Assembly (NCBI RefSeq): GCF_023094165.1
Contig: NZ_JALMDK010000003.1
Location: 744,001 to 808,000, forward strand
DNA length: 64,000 bases
Direction: 5' to 3'
Source of the DNA: Crossiella sp. S99.2
GTDB lineage: Bacteria > Actinomycetota > Actinomycetes > Mycobacteriales > Pseudonocardiaceae
How positions within the stretch are numbered: position 1 is the stretch's first letter; each line of letters starts with the position of its first letter. Both the position numbers and the translations under genes were made by a program. Under the pieces are notes generated by a model that had not been told where the DNA came from, did not search any database, and was given only the letters and a program-made list of their open reading frames with translations. Positions 1 to 8,838 of the stretch are shown here, one piece after another.

Positions 1-536
1 AGGTAGAAGCCCACGCCGGACCAGATCAGCACCGCCAGCACCGCGAACAGGGCCAGTCCTGGCTCGGCCAGCCAGCTGCGCGCCAGCCCGTCCAGGCCGA
101 GTGCGCGCAGCCCACCGTTGATCAGTCCGCTGTTCGGGTTGTAGGCGAATCCCCACAGCACGGCCACGATCGCCACCGAGAGCAGCTGCGGGAAGAAGAA
201 CACGATCGAGTAGAACCGGGCCCCGCGCACCCCGGAGCGGCCACCGCGAGAGCCGAACTTGAGCGCGGTGGCCAGGAACAGGCCCAGCGCGATGGTGCCC
301 AGCGGCAGGGTCAGCAGCAGCACCAGGTTGTTGCGCACCGCAGCCAGGAACAGCGGATCCGAGCCGAGCTGGACGAAGTTGTCCAGCCCGACGAACCGCG
401 CCTGCCCGGCCACCCCGTTCCAGTCGGTGAGCGAGAGGTAGAACGCCTGCGCGTACGGGGAAAGCACGAACACCACGTGCAGCAGCAACGCGGGCAGCAG
501 GGCGCAGGCGACAAAACCCAGACCCCGCCGCCTCAT
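1..536 (-). CDS. ngcF: Sugar ABC transporter permease, NgcF/MalF type (3' end outside window)
   Basis: Inner-membrane permease of a carbohydrate ABC importer. The gene starts at ATG 536 and runs off the left edge, leaving 178 N-terminal residues. The visible part begins with a basic RRR cytoplasmic end, then a membrane helix, the periplasmic YLSLTDWNG segment typical of MalF/UgpA-type permeases, and further helices. The ATG overlaps the stop of the upstream binding-protein gene (ATGA), so the two are translationally coupled. Next to an NgcE-type binding protein, the natural partner is NgcF of a GlcNAc/diacetylchitobiose importer. The family is clear; the substrate is taken from the neighbour. 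Confidence 0.85.
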   Translation of the reverse strand, partial: MRRRGLGFVACALLPALLLHVVFVLSPYAQAFYLSLTDWNGVAGQARFVGLDNFVQLGSDPLFLAAVRNNLVLLLTLPLGTIALGLFLATALKFGSRGGRSGVRGARFYSIVFFFPQLLSVAIVAVLWGFAYNPNSGLINGGLRALGLDGLARSWLAEPGLALFAVLAVLIWSGVGFY

Positions 537-1939
537 TTGCGGGTGTACTTCTTGACGCCGGAGTCCTTGGCCAGTGCGTCGGCCGCCAGTTGCAGGCGGT
601 CGGCGAAGGCCGCCGGGGTGAGTCGCCGGGTGATCAGCTCACCGACCGCGTCGTCGGTGGCCTTGCGCAGCTGCGGATACCAGCCGCGGTGCCGGAAGCT
701 GATCAGCTCCGTCCCGGCCGCGCGCACGGCGGCGCTGACCGAGCCGAGTCCGCTGGACAGGGTCAGTCCGTCGGTGGCCCCGGCGACCGAGGGCAGGGTG
801 CCCGCGGTCCGGGCGAACTCGCGGCAGGCGTTGCGGGAGAACAGCATCCGCAGGAAGTCCAGTCCGCCGGCGATGTTCTTGGCCTTGGCCGGAACCAGGT
901 AGGACTCGGTGCTGGAGGCTTCCAGCGCGGTGGGTTTGAGCTTGTCGGCGGCGGTGCGCGCGGGCAACACGCCCAGGGTCATGTCGAAGCCCGGCGGGGT
1001 GACCTCGCGCTGTTCGCTCTCCAGCCAGGAGCCGGATGGGATGAACGCGGCCTTGCCCTGGCACCAGGCTGCTTGGGCTTCGGTGTGCGACAACGCTTCC
1101 GAGCCGGGCATGAAGTAGCCGCGCCCGGCCAGTTCGGCGAACGCCTCGGCCGCACCGCGTAGCGCTTCATGCCGCCAGGCGCCGGGTTCCAGGTTGTCCA
1201 GGGCCCGCACCAGGTCCATGCCACCGGTCTTGGCGGCCATGGTGAGCAGTGGATCGGTGATGTAGTCCGGATATTTGCCCTGGTAGGTCCAGGGCGCGAT
1301 GCCGGTTTTCTTGATCTCCGCGCACAGCGCGAGCATGGCCTCCCAGGTGGCCGGGTAGGTCCAGCCCTGCTTGGCGAACAACGACTTCGAGTACCACAGG
1401 CCCCACACGGTGAAGGTGTAGTTCAGGTGCACGCAGACGCCGTCGCGTTCACCGTCCTCGACCACGCCGGGCAGCAGGGTGTTCCGCACGGTGACGTTGG
1501 GGTCGTCCCAGGAGGGGGCGTCGAGCAGTTCGGCCAGGTTGGTGAGCTGACCGGCGGCGGCGAGTGCGGAGATGTCCAGCGCGCCGGCCCCGGTGTTGTC
1601 GACGACGTCCGGCGGGGTGTTGGCCACGAACCGCGGCCGCAGGGTGTCGCCGACCTGCTGGATGCCCCGGTGCTCGATCGCGCTGCCCGGGTACCGCTCC
1701 AGGTAGACCTTCTCCGCGGCCAGCACGTAGTCGTCGCCGTAGCCGCCCTTGAAGACCACCACCTCCAGCGGTGACCCGGCCTTGACCCCGAACGGGTTGC
1801 GCGCACTGCGCTCCCCGCGCTCACCCGGACCGGCGCCCGGCCCGCCGCCGGTGACACAGGCGCCGAGCAGCGGCGCGGACACCCCGAGCACGGCCGCGGC
1901 GCGCAGCAGGGCGCGGCGGGAGATGTTGGTGGTTGCCAT
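533..1939 (-). CDS. ngcE: Carbohydrate ABC transporter substrate-binding lipoprotein, NgcE-like
   Basis: Extracellular solute-binding protein of 468 residues. The N-terminus has a twin-arginine-like SRRALLRAAA stretch followed by a lipobox (LLGAC, Cys28), so it is probably Tat-exported and lipid-anchored. The mature part has the SBP_bac_1 pattern, including the FKGGYGDDY start, a PDVVDNTG segment and an aromatic-rich sugar cleft. Overall it resembles NgcE, the N-acetylglucosamine/chitobiose binder of Streptomyces. It is first in a minus-strand operon with the permease at 536; the second permease should lie beyond the window. No DasR-type site was seen upstream. The GlcNAc/chitobiose specificity is inferred from overall likeness. 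Confidence 0.8.
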   Translation of the reverse strand: MATTNISRRALLRAAAVLGVSAPLLGACVTGGGPGAGPGERGERSARNPFGVKAGSPLEVVVFKGGYGDDYVLAAEKVYLERYPGSAIEHRGIQQVGDTLRPRFVANTPPDVVDNTGAGALDISALAAAGQLTNLAELLDAPSWDDPNVTVRNTLLPGVVEDGERDGVCVHLNYTFTVWGLWYSKSLFAKQGWTYPATWEAMLALCAEIKKTGIAPWTYQGKYPDYITDPLLTMAAKTGGMDLVRALDNLEPGAWRHEALRGAAEAFAELAGRGYFMPGSEALSHTEAQAAWCQGKAAFIPSGSWLESEQREVTPPGFDMTLGVLPARTAADKLKPTALEASSTESYLVPAKAKNIAGGLDFLRMLFSRNACREFARTAGTLPSVAGATDGLTLSSGLGSVSAAVRAAGTELISFRHRGWYPQLRKATDDAVGELITRRLTPAAFADRLQLAADALAKDSGVKKYTRK

Positions 1940-2087
1940 GTCGGGCCCCCTTCTGGTGGAGGGATTTCCGACTCTGATCGTGACCGAGGGCCCGCCCGGT
2001 GTCGATGTCCAGCGCCGGATGCAACCCGGGTGGCAGAGCGCCCGCCGTCCTGGCTGCTCACGGGGTCTGGGCGAGACCGGACATATG

Positions 2088-2120
2088 TGTTACTTTTGGT
2101 TACAGTAACCTTGAGTAACA
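2088..2120. promoter_or_regulatory. 33-bp nested palindrome upstream of the AurF-like gene
   Basis: Outer arms TGTTACT/AGTAACA enclose a perfect inner palindrome GGTTACAGTAACC (2098-2110), giving near-complete dyad symmetry over 33 bp. It ends 27 bp before the start at 2148, and a good RBS (AAGGAG, 2135-2140) follows. The GTTAC/GTAAC arms are like those bound by TetR-family dimers, but no TetR gene is adjacent, so the regulator would act from elsewhere. Confidence 0.7.
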
Positions 2121-2147
2121 GCTACTCGGCTTACAAGGAGTCCGCGA

Positions 2148-3044
2148 ATGGCCACCGTTGAAGCCCGACCCGACCGCCAGGCCGTGGCACGCAGGCTGCT
2201 GGACTCGTCGTCGGAGTTGTCCTACGACCCGGCGACCGAGGTGGATTGGGAGACCCCGCTGGACGCGGCGCACCACGGCATGAGCCCGGAATGGTGCAGC
2301 CTCTACGGCACCGCGTACTGGGCGGAGATGTCCCCGGAACAACAGCGCGAACTGACCCGCCAGGAGTCAGCCTCGGTCGCGAGCACCGGGATCTGGTTCG
2401 AGATGATCCTGCAGCAGATGATCCTGCGGGACTTCTACGCCAAGGACCCCACCGACCCGGCCTTCCAGTGGGCGCTGACCGAGATCGCCGACGAATGCCG
2501 CCACTCGATCATGTTCGCCCGCGGCTCGGCGAAACTGGGCGCACCCGCGTACCGGCCGAAGCGGCTGGTGATCGAACTCGGCCGGGCCTTCAAGACGGTC
2601 GCCTACGGCGAGGCCGCCTACGCCTCGATCCTGGTCGCCGAGGAGGTCCTCGACGTCATGCAGCGGGACTGGATGCGCGATGACCGGGTGGCGCCGTTTG
2701 TCCGCACCATCAACAACATCCACGTGGTCGAGGAATCCCGGCACATGAAGTTCGCCAGGGAGGAGACCCTGGAACGGCTGCGGGGCGCGGGCTGGCTGCG
2801 CAAGCAGATCAACGGCCTGGTCGTGGCCATCGTGTCCTACTGCATCGTCACCAGCATGGTCAGCCCGAAGGTCTACGCCAACGCCGGACTCGACACCAGG
2901 CGGGCACTGCGCGAGGCCAAGGCGAACCAGAACTACAAGTCGATGATGCGGTCCAGCTGCGCGGGCCTGATGGAGTTCCTCAACTCGGCCGGCCTGCTCA
3001 CCAAGGCCGCGACCTGGTTCTACCAGCGAGCGAACCTGATCTGA
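2148..3044 (+). CDS. AurF-like diiron oxygenase
   Basis: A 298-residue member of the AurF family (p-aminobenzoate N-oxygenase-like, PF11583), ferritin-fold non-heme diiron enzymes that oxidise arylamines or related substrates. Visible iron-ligand motifs are an early E-rich helix (TRQESASVAS), DECRHSIMF and a later EESRHMKF (ExxH pattern). An AAGGAG RBS precedes ATG 2148. The stop is 3 bases before the ferredoxin-reductase gene, which would supply electrons to the diiron centre. The substrate is unknown; no biosynthetic cluster surrounds the pair. Such stand-alone AurF/reductase pairs are common in actinobacteria and may act on lipids or xenobiotics. Confidence 0.85.
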   Translation: MATVEARPDRQAVARRLLDSSSELSYDPATEVDWETPLDAAHHGMSPEWCSLYGTAYWAEMSPEQQRELTRQESASVASTGIWFEMILQQMILRDFYAKDPTDPAFQWALTEIADECRHSIMFARGSAKLGAPAYRPKRLVIELGRAFKTVAYGEAAYASILVAEEVLDVMQRDWMRDDRVAPFVRTINNIHVVEESRHMKFAREETLERLRGAGWLRKQINGLVVAIVSYCIVTSMVSPKVYANAGLDTRRALREAKANQNYKSMMRSSCAGLMEFLNSAGLLTKAATWFYQRANLI

Positions 3045-3047
3045 GCC

Positions 3048-4556
3048 ATGGCCTTCGCGATCACCCAGACCTGCTGCGCCGACGCGTCCTGCATCGCGGT
3101 CTGCCCCGTCAACTGCATCCACCCGACCCCTGACGAGCCGGATTTCGGCACCACCGACCTGCTCTACGTGGATCCGACTGCCTGCATCGACTGCGGCGCC
3201 TGCGCGGACGCCTGCCCCGTGGACGCGATCTTCCCGGTGGCCGAACTGCCCGCCGACCTCCAGCCCTACGCCCGGATCAACGCCGACTACTACACCGACC
3301 GCGCCCCGGCGGAGACCGCGCCCGCGCCGATGTTCCATGCCTGGAGCCCGCCGGAGTTCACCCGCACCATCCCCGCCGACTTCGCGCCACTGGACATCGC
3401 GGTGGTCGGCACCGGCCCCGCGGGCATGTACACCGTCGCGGACCTGTTGCTGCACACCAACGCCAGGGTCACCCTGATCGACCGCCTCCCGGTCACCGGC
3501 GGCCTGATCCGCTACGGCGTGGCCCCGGACCACCCGTCCACCAAGAAGATCGCCGAAACCTTCGCCCGCTTCCACCAGCACCCCCGCCTGACCCTGCGCC
3601 TGGGCGTCCAGGTCGGCGCGGACCTCTCCCCCGCTGACCTGTCCGCCCAGTACGACGCGGTGATCTACGCCGTCGGCGCCTCCGCCGCCCGCACCCTGGA
3701 CATCCCCGGCGAAGACCTCCCAGGCAGCCTGGCCGCCACCACCGTGGTCGCCTGGTACAACGGCCACCCCGACGTCCCCGCCACCGCGGTGGATCTTTCG
3801 GCCGAACGCGTTGTGCTGGTGGGCAACGGCAACGTCGCCCTGGACGTCGCCCGCATCCTCGCCGCCGACCCGAACACGTTGACCGGCACCACGATCGCCC
3901 CTGCCGCACTGGCCCAACTGACCTCCAGCAAGGTCCGCGAGGTAGTGCTGCTGGCCCGCCGCGGCCCGGCCGACGCGGCCTACACCATGCCGGAACTACT
4001 CGCCCTCACCGAGCGAGCCGACCTCGACCTGGTGCTCGACGACCAGGACCCCCGCACCACCCAGGCAGTCGACGCCGGTGACGGCAAAGCCGCACTGCTG
4101 CAAGGGATTACCCGGCAGACAGTGGACTGGTCCGCCCCACCCGCGCCAGGACGAAGGCGGATCGTGCTCCGATTCCACTCGGCGCCACTGGAGATCGTCG
4201 GCGACACCGAGGTACGCGGCCTGCGCGTCACCGGCCCGGACGGGGAGATCGAGATCGCCACCGGCCAGGTGATCCGAGCAGTCGGCTATCGCGGAAACCC
4301 GTTGCCAGGCCTGCCTTTTGCCCCCGACACCGGCACGATCCCGCACGAGGGTGGCCGCGTCCAGCCGGGCACCTACGTGGTCGGCTGGATCAAACGCGGC
4401 CCCACCGGCGGAATCGGCGCAAACAAGGCCTGCGCAGCCGAGACGGTGGGAACGCTGCTAGCGGACGCCATCGCAGGCAACCTCCCACCCCGAACCCCCC
4501 GCCCCTCCCGCCTCGCCACTCTCACCGCCCGCCTCCGCAACCGCCCCACCCCCTAA
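3048..4556 (+). CDS. Ferredoxin-fused NADPH-ferredoxin reductase, FprB-like
   Basis: 502 residues. The N-terminal ferredoxin domain has Cys motifs near residues 9-21 (CCADASCIAVCP) and 47-58 (CIDCGACADACP). A glutathione-reductase-like flavoprotein follows, with an FAD dinucleotide fold (VVGTGPAGMY, about 122) and an NADP fold (VLVGNGNVALDVAR, about 257). This layout matches mycobacterial FprB/FprA. It would pass electrons from NADPH through FAD and its own Fe-S cluster to the AurF-like oxygenase 3 bases upstream, making the pair self-sufficient. The C-terminal tail is basic and proline-rich. Confidence 0.9.
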   Translation: MAFAITQTCCADASCIAVCPVNCIHPTPDEPDFGTTDLLYVDPTACIDCGACADACPVDAIFPVAELPADLQPYARINADYYTDRAPAETAPAPMFHAWSPPEFTRTIPADFAPLDIAVVGTGPAGMYTVADLLLHTNARVTLIDRLPVTGGLIRYGVAPDHPSTKKIAETFARFHQHPRLTLRLGVQVGADLSPADLSAQYDAVIYAVGASAARTLDIPGEDLPGSLAATTVVAWYNGHPDVPATAVDLSAERVVLVGNGNVALDVARILAADPNTLTGTTIAPAALAQLTSSKVREVVLLARRGPADAAYTMPELLALTERADLDLVLDDQDPRTTQAVDAGDGKAALLQGITRQTVDWSAPPAPGRRRIVLRFHSAPLEIVGDTEVRGLRVTGPDGEIEIATGQVIRAVGYRGNPLPGLPFAPDTGTIPHEGGRVQPGTYVVGWIKRGPTGGIGANKACAAETVGTLLADAIAGNLPPRTPRPSRLATLTARLRNRPTP

Positions 4557-4565
4557 CCCGGCCCC

Positions 4566-4636
4566 GGCGTACCACTTGGGCCAACTGGTACGCCCACTTG
4601 AGCCAAACCGGCGTACCAGTTGGCCCAACTCGCCGG
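4566..4636. repeat. Dispersed 70-bp intergenic repeat, copy A
   Basis: Reverse-complemented, this stretch matches 61270-61339 with only about ten differences over 70 bp. It is built from three related units around TTGGSCCAA and GGTACGCC, so it can fold into several hairpins. It lies between the convergent ends of the reductase and the MerR gene, and so may terminate transcription on both strands. Confidence 0.75.
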
Positions 4637-4654
4637 ATGTTGGTGCCCCACCCC

Positions 4655-5272
4655 TCACCCCGACCGCCGCCGGGCCCGGTAGGCGCGCTGCCGACAGGCC
4701 GCCGAGCAATACCGCCGCGGCCGCCCCCGCACCCCCTCCCCCACCACCCGCGCGCAACTCACACACCGCGTTTCGTCACCCGACTCGGCCTTTTCATCAC
4801 TCCCGCCGGCCTTCGCCGCCCGAGCCGCCGACACCAGATCCTCCTGCGGCAACCGTCCCCGCGGCGTCCGCTCGGCCAGCTCGCGTTCCAGGTACGGGCA
4901 GTCGGTCATGTCCGCGTCCTCGCACTGGAGCAGGTGCTGGAGGTAGTCGCGGGCGGCGGTCAACTGGTCGATGCGGTCGGCCAGCGCGCCGATCTGCCCG
5001 GCGACGGTGCCCTGCCAATCCTCCCGCCTGGCCTGGCCCGCGGCCACCACCGCGGCCTGGGCCAGCGGCATCAGGCCGGTGACGCAACACAGGTAGGCCA
5101 CGCCGAGGCGACGCAGGTCGGCCTCGCGATAGCGGCGGCGGCCGGCGTCGCGCGGGGGTGGGCCGAGCAGGCCGCGTTCCTCCCACCAGCGCAGGGTCGA
5201 GGGCGGCAGGTCGTACAGGGCGGCGGCTTCGCTGATGGCGACGGCGGGTGGAGTCACCGCTCCAGTTGACAT
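4655..5272 (-). CDS. MerR-family regulator with C-terminal Cys-rich module
   Basis: 205 residues from ATG 5272. A start at 5293 is possible but would place the coding sequence over the TCAAG palindrome. The MerR winged helix (ISEAAALYDLPPSTLRWWEERGLLGPPPR) occupies about residues 13-80, followed by a helical dimerisation region with a CEDADMTDC pair. The C-terminus carries CVSC ... YCSAAC followed by basic residues, a zinc-ribbon-like knuckle that differs from the four-Cys SoxR iron-sulfur motif. It is divergent from the ABC operon at 5336 and probably controls it and itself. The effector is unknown. Confidence 0.85.
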   Translation of the reverse strand: MSTGAVTPPAVAISEAAALYDLPPSTLRWWEERGLLGPPPRDAGRRRYREADLRRLGVAYLCCVTGLMPLAQAAVVAAGQARREDWQGTVAGQIGALADRIDQLTAARDYLQHLLQCEDADMTDCPYLERELAERTPRGRLPQEDLVSAARAAKAGGSDEKAESGDETRCVSCARVVGEGVRGRPRRYCSAACRQRAYRARRRSG

Positions 5273-5285
5273 CAAGTCGACTTGA
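5272..5285. promoter_or_regulatory. Palindrome TCAAGTCGACTTGA, likely MerR operator
   Basis: A perfect 14-bp dyad directly beside the MerR start and downstream of a TTGACA hexamer at 5266-5271. TTGAC followed by TCAAG(N4)CTTGA is the layout of MerR/SoxR-type promoters, where the regulator sits in an over-long spacer. It would serve the divergent ABC operon, the MerR gene, or both. Confidence 0.6.
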
Positions 5286-5302
5286 ACCGGCAACCTTTCG
5301 CC

Positions 5303-5321
5303 CTAGGTAAGGCTAACCTTC
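5303..5321. promoter_or_regulatory. Iron box (IdeR/DmdR-type operator)
   Basis: CTAGGTAAGGCTAACCTTC matches the 19-bp actinobacterial iron box (TTAGGTTAGGCTAACCTAA) at 15 of 19 positions, including the whole AGGCTAACCT core. It lies 15 bp before the ATG at 5336. Fe(II)-loaded IdeR/DmdR would be expected to repress the ABC/methyltransferase operon when iron is plentiful. Confidence 0.8.
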
Positions 5322-5335
5322 CTAGGGGGTTGAGG

Positions 5336-7081
5336 ATGAGCGTCGACGTCGGGCCGCGGTTGATCGGAATTCGCGCGGCGGGACGGATGTTGCGACCGGT
5401 GCGCGGGCACCTGATCACCTGCGCGGTGCTGTCCGCGCTGGGCGAGGCGGCGGGGTTGGCGCCCTACCTGGCGGTGGCCGAGATCGCGCGGTCGGCGTTG
5501 ACCGGGTCCGGCGGCGTGCTGTGGTGGGCGGTGGCCGGGGCGGCCGGGGCGGTGCTGCGGCTGGTGTTGCTCGCGCTGTCCTCGCACCTCGGGCACCACG
5601 CCGACGCGCGCATGCTGCACCACCTGCGGCGCGGCCTGGTCCGGCGGCTGGGTGTGCTGCCGCTGGGCTGGTTCCGGACCGCCGGCTCCGGCCAGATCAA
5701 GAAGGCGATGACGGACGACCTGGAGGACATGCACAACCTGTTCGCGCACTCCCTCGGCGAGATCCTCGGCGCGGCCACCGCGATCGGCTGCGGCCTGGGC
5801 TATCTGCTGCTGGTGGACTGGCGGCTCGCCCTGGTCACCGTGCTGGTCCCGGCGCTGGCGCTGCTCTGCTACCGGATCTCGATGCGGTCCATGCCGCAGC
5901 ACGTGGCCCGGCTGATCACCGCCGAGCGCGAGGTCAGCGCCGCCGCGGTGGAGTACGGCGACGGCATCGCGGTGGCCAAGACCTTCGGCGCGGGCGGCCG
6001 GGTGCTGGACCGCTTCCACGCCGCCGTGCGCGAGCAGCAGCGGGCCTTCCGGGTCTGGGTGGACGAGGTCAGGTACAGCTCCGCATTCAACCGGGTGCTC
6101 GGCTCCGAGCTGACCGTGCTCGCGGTGGTGCTGGCCGTCGGACTGCCCCTGGTGGCCGCGAAGTCCCTGCCCGCACCGGATCTGCTGCCGTTCCTGGTGG
6201 TCGGGCTGGTGCTGCCGAACGCGGTGCTGCCGATGATCCACGGCGGCATCGGCCTGCGCACCGCCCGTCTGGCCGCCGGGCACATCGACGCGCTGCTGAC
6301 CCGTCCCGGCCTGCCGGAACCGGCGAAACCCCAACGCCCGCAAGGACATCGGATCGAGTTCGACCGGGTCAGCTTCTCCTACGACGGCGTCACCAACGTG
6401 CTCAGCGACCTCAGCGCCACCTGCGAACCGGGCACGGTCACCGCGCTGGTCGGGCCCTCCGGCGCCGGGAAGTCCACCCTCGCCGCGTTGTTGCCGCGCT
6501 TCCACGAGGTCACCGACGGCGCGATCCGGATCGGCGGGGCCGACATCCGCGAGATCGCCTCTGCCGACCTGTTGTCCTTGCTGGGACTGGTGTTCCAGGA
6601 CGTGGTGCTATTGCGGGACACGGTCACCGAGAACATCCGCATCGCCTGCCCCTCAGCCACCGACGCCCAGGTGCGCGCGGCGGCCGAGGCCGCGCAGATC
6701 CACCACGTGCTGGCCGCGCTGCCCCGGGGCTACGACACCGTGCTGGACTCCGGCGAGGGCGGCCTCTCCGGCGGCGAACGGCAACGGCTCACCATTGCCC
6801 GCGCGATCCTGTCCGAGGCCCCGATCGTGATCCTCGACGAGGCCACCGCGGCCCTGGACCCGGACAGCGAGGCGGCCGTGCAGGACGCGCTGTCCGCGCT
6901 CGTCGCCGGGCGCACCGTGCTGGTCATCGCGCACCGCCTGCACACCATCGCCACCGCAGATCAAATCCTGGTCCTGGACGAAGGCCACCTGGTCGAACGC
7001 GGCGACCACCACGAACTCCTCGCCCAGGACGGGCTCTACGCGCGCCTGTGGCGGGCCCAGCGGAACGGAGGCCAGGCATGA
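5336..7081 (+). CDS. ABC transporter with fused membrane and ATPase domains, IrtA/YbtP-like
   Basis: 581 residues from ATG 5336 (GGGG-rich RBS just upstream; a longer frame from 5282 would cross the iron box). The N-terminal six-helix type IV exporter fold (about 1-310) is followed by an ATPase: Walker A GPSGAGKST (about 372), signature LSGGERQ (about 476), Walker B IVILDEA (about 498) and switch IAHR (about 531). It overlaps the next half-transporter by ATGA, so the two probably form a heterodimer. With the iron box, the pair fits the IrtAB/YbtPQ group, exporter-fold proteins that import ferric siderophores. Direction of transport is inferred from regulation. Confidence 0.85.
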   Translation: MSVDVGPRLIGIRAAGRMLRPVRGHLITCAVLSALGEAAGLAPYLAVAEIARSALTGSGGVLWWAVAGAAGAVLRLVLLALSSHLGHHADARMLHHLRRGLVRRLGVLPLGWFRTAGSGQIKKAMTDDLEDMHNLFAHSLGEILGAATAIGCGLGYLLLVDWRLALVTVLVPALALLCYRISMRSMPQHVARLITAEREVSAAAVEYGDGIAVAKTFGAGGRVLDRFHAAVREQQRAFRVWVDEVRYSSAFNRVLGSELTVLAVVLAVGLPLVAAKSLPAPDLLPFLVVGLVLPNAVLPMIHGGIGLRTARLAAGHIDALLTRPGLPEPAKPQRPQGHRIEFDRVSFSYDGVTNVLSDLSATCEPGTVTALVGPSGAGKSTLAALLPRFHEVTDGAIRIGGADIREIASADLLSLLGLVFQDVVLLRDTVTENIRIACPSATDAQVRAAAEAAQIHHVLAALPRGYDTVLDSGEGGLSGGERQRLTIARAILSEAPIVILDEATAALDPDSEAAVQDALSALVAGRTVLVIAHRLHTIATADQILVLDEGHLVERGDHHELLAQDGLYARLWRAQRNGGQA

Positions 7082-8838
7082 TCCGCCAGCTGCACCGGTT
7101 GTGGCCGGAACCCGCGCCACTGCACCGTTTCGCCGCGCTGCAAGCCGCGCTCGCGGTGCTCCAGGGCCTGCTGCTGGGCCTGCTGTTCCCGATCCTGCGC
7201 GCGGTGCTGCGCCCGGAACCGGATTTCGCCGCCGCCACCCCGTGGCTGCTTTTCGGCGCCGCCGGGGTGCTGCTGCACTGGCTGCTCAGCGTCCTCGCCA
7301 CCCCGGTCGGCTTCGCCGCCAGCGGAGAACTCGGGATGGCACTGCGGATGCGGCTGATGGGCCACCTGACCACGTTGCCGCTGGGCTGGTTCACCGCCGA
7401 ACGCAAAGGCACCTTCGTGCGCACGGTGACCTCCGTGGCCACCTCGGTCTCCCGGCTGTGCGTGGTGGTCGGCGGCCCGGTGATCACCTGCACGCTGGTC
7501 CCGGTCACCGTCACCGCGATCACCCTGGCCGTGGACTGGCGGCTCGGCCTGGCGCTGCTGGCCACCCTGCCGGTCGCGTTCCTGCTGCTGCGGCACTGTC
7601 GCCGCAAGACCGCCGCGGCGTGCGTGGACATGGAGGTGGCGGCCAACGAGATCGCCGCCCGCGCCATCGAGTACGGCCAGGCCCAGCCGGTGCTGCGGGC
7701 AGCCGGTCAGTCCCGGACCGGCACCCGGCAACTCGACACCGCCCTCACCGAGCACCACCGCCGCTATGCCCGCGCCCTCAACGAATCCCTGCTGCCCACC
7801 CTGTCGGTCACCGGCGTGGTCACCCTCGGTTTCCTCGCGGTGCTGGCCCTGGGCGTGCACCTGCTCACCTCCGGCGCCCTCGCGGTCGCGGACACCGTCG
7901 CCCTGCTCGTGCTCGCGGTCCGCTTCCTGGAACCCCTGGGCGCACTCGCCGGCCACGTGCACGGCCTGGGCGCCCTGGACTACGGCCTGGACCGGGTGCA
8001 GCAGCTGCTGCGCACGCCGCGACTTCCCGCCCCCGCCAACCCGATCCGCCGGCTCCCGCACACCGGCATCGACCTGATCGACATCACCCACACCTACGGC
8101 CCGGACCGCCCGGCCCTCGCCGGCGTGACCTTCCACTGCCCACCCGGCTCCACCACCGCGCTGGTCGGCCCCTCCGGCTCCGGCAAGACCACGGTGATCC
8201 GCCTGATCGCCCGTTTCCTGAACACCACCGAGGGTTCGGTGCGCCTCGGTGGCCTGGACGTCCGCGACTACGACCACCCCGACCTGCTCAGCCACCTGGC
8301 CATCGTCTTCCAGGACGTCTACCTGTTCGACACCACCATCGAGGACAACCTCCGCCTGGCCCGCCCGAGCGCCACCCACGCCGAACTCACCGCCGCGGCC
8401 CGCGCCGCCCGCCTGGACGAGGTGGTCGACCGGCTGCCCCAGGGCTGGCGGACCCGGGTCGGCGAGGCCGGGGCGCAACTCTCCGGCGGCGAACGCCAGC
8501 GGGTGGCCATCGCCCGCGCCTTCCTGAAACAGGCCCCGATCGTGCTCATCGACGAGGCCGCCTCCGCCCTGGACGCCGCCAACGAGGCCGCGATCAGCGC
8601 GGCCATCACCGAACTCGCCCGGGACCCGGACCGCACCGTGGTGGTCATCGCGCACCGCCCCAGCACCCTGGCCGCCGCCGACCAGGTGATCGCCCTGGAC
8701 GCCGGCCGGGTGGTCGAAACCGGCGCGCCGGCGGAACTCCTCGGCACCGGCGGCGCCTTCGCCCGCATCCATCAGCAGTTCATCCACGCCCGCGGCTGGC
8801 GCATTGCCACCCGCGACCAGGAAGGAGCCCCCCGATGA
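7078..8838 (+). CDS. ABC transporter with fused membrane and ATPase domains, IrtB/YbtQ-like
   Basis: 586 residues starting at ATG 7078 inside the previous stop. Six predicted helices (about 15-300) precede an ATPase with Walker A GPSGSGKTT (about 364), LSGGERQ (about 467), Walker B IVLIDEA (about 488) and IAHR. All catalytic elements are intact, so both ATP sites of a heterodimer could be active. Middle of a three-gene coupled operon behind the iron box. Most likely moves an iron-siderophore or a related metallophore; a drug-exporter role cannot be excluded from sequence alone. Confidence 0.85.
   Translation: MIRQLHRLWPEPAPLHRFAALQAALAVLQGLLLGLLFPILRAVLRPEPDFAAATPWLLFGAAGVLLHWLLSVLATPVGFAASGELGMALRMRLMGHLTTLPLGWFTAERKGTFVRTVTSVATSVSRLCVVVGGPVITCTLVPVTVTAITLAVDWRLGLALLATLPVAFLLLRHCRRKTAAACVDMEVAANEIAARAIEYGQAQPVLRAAGQSRTGTRQLDTALTEHHRRYARALNESLLPTLSVTGVVTLGFLAVLALGVHLLTSGALAVADTVALLVLAVRFLEPLGALAGHVHGLGALDYGLDRVQQLLRTPRLPAPANPIRRLPHTGIDLIDITHTYGPDRPALAGVTFHCPPGSTTALVGPSGSGKTTVIRLIARFLNTTEGSVRLGGLDVRDYDHPDLLSHLAIVFQDVYLFDTTIEDNLRLARPSATHAELTAAARAARLDEVVDRLPQGWRTRVGEAGAQLSGGERQRVAIARAFLKQAPIVLIDEAASALDAANEAAISAAITELARDPDRTVVVIAHRPSTLAAADQVIALDAGRVVETGAPAELLGTGGAFARIHQQFIHARGWRIATRDQEGAPR

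Noticed and set aside
2148..4556. Nitro-forming AurF within a natural-product cluster.
   Set aside because: There is no polyketide synthase, NRPS or aminobenzoate pathway gene around the pair.
4598..5269. Frames containing GVPVGPTRR at both repeat copies.
   Set aside because: The shared peptide is only the translation of the dispersed noncoding repeat.
4655..5272. MerR regulator as SoxR.
   Set aside because: The dyad resembles SoxR sites, but the C-terminal Cys pattern (C-x2-C ... C-x3-C) does not match the SoxR cluster motif.
5521..7077. Upstream extension of the second ABC gene's frame into the first ABC gene.
   Set aside because: The extension is Arg/Ala/Gly-rich with no membrane pattern; the real start is ATG 7078 at the ATGA overlap.
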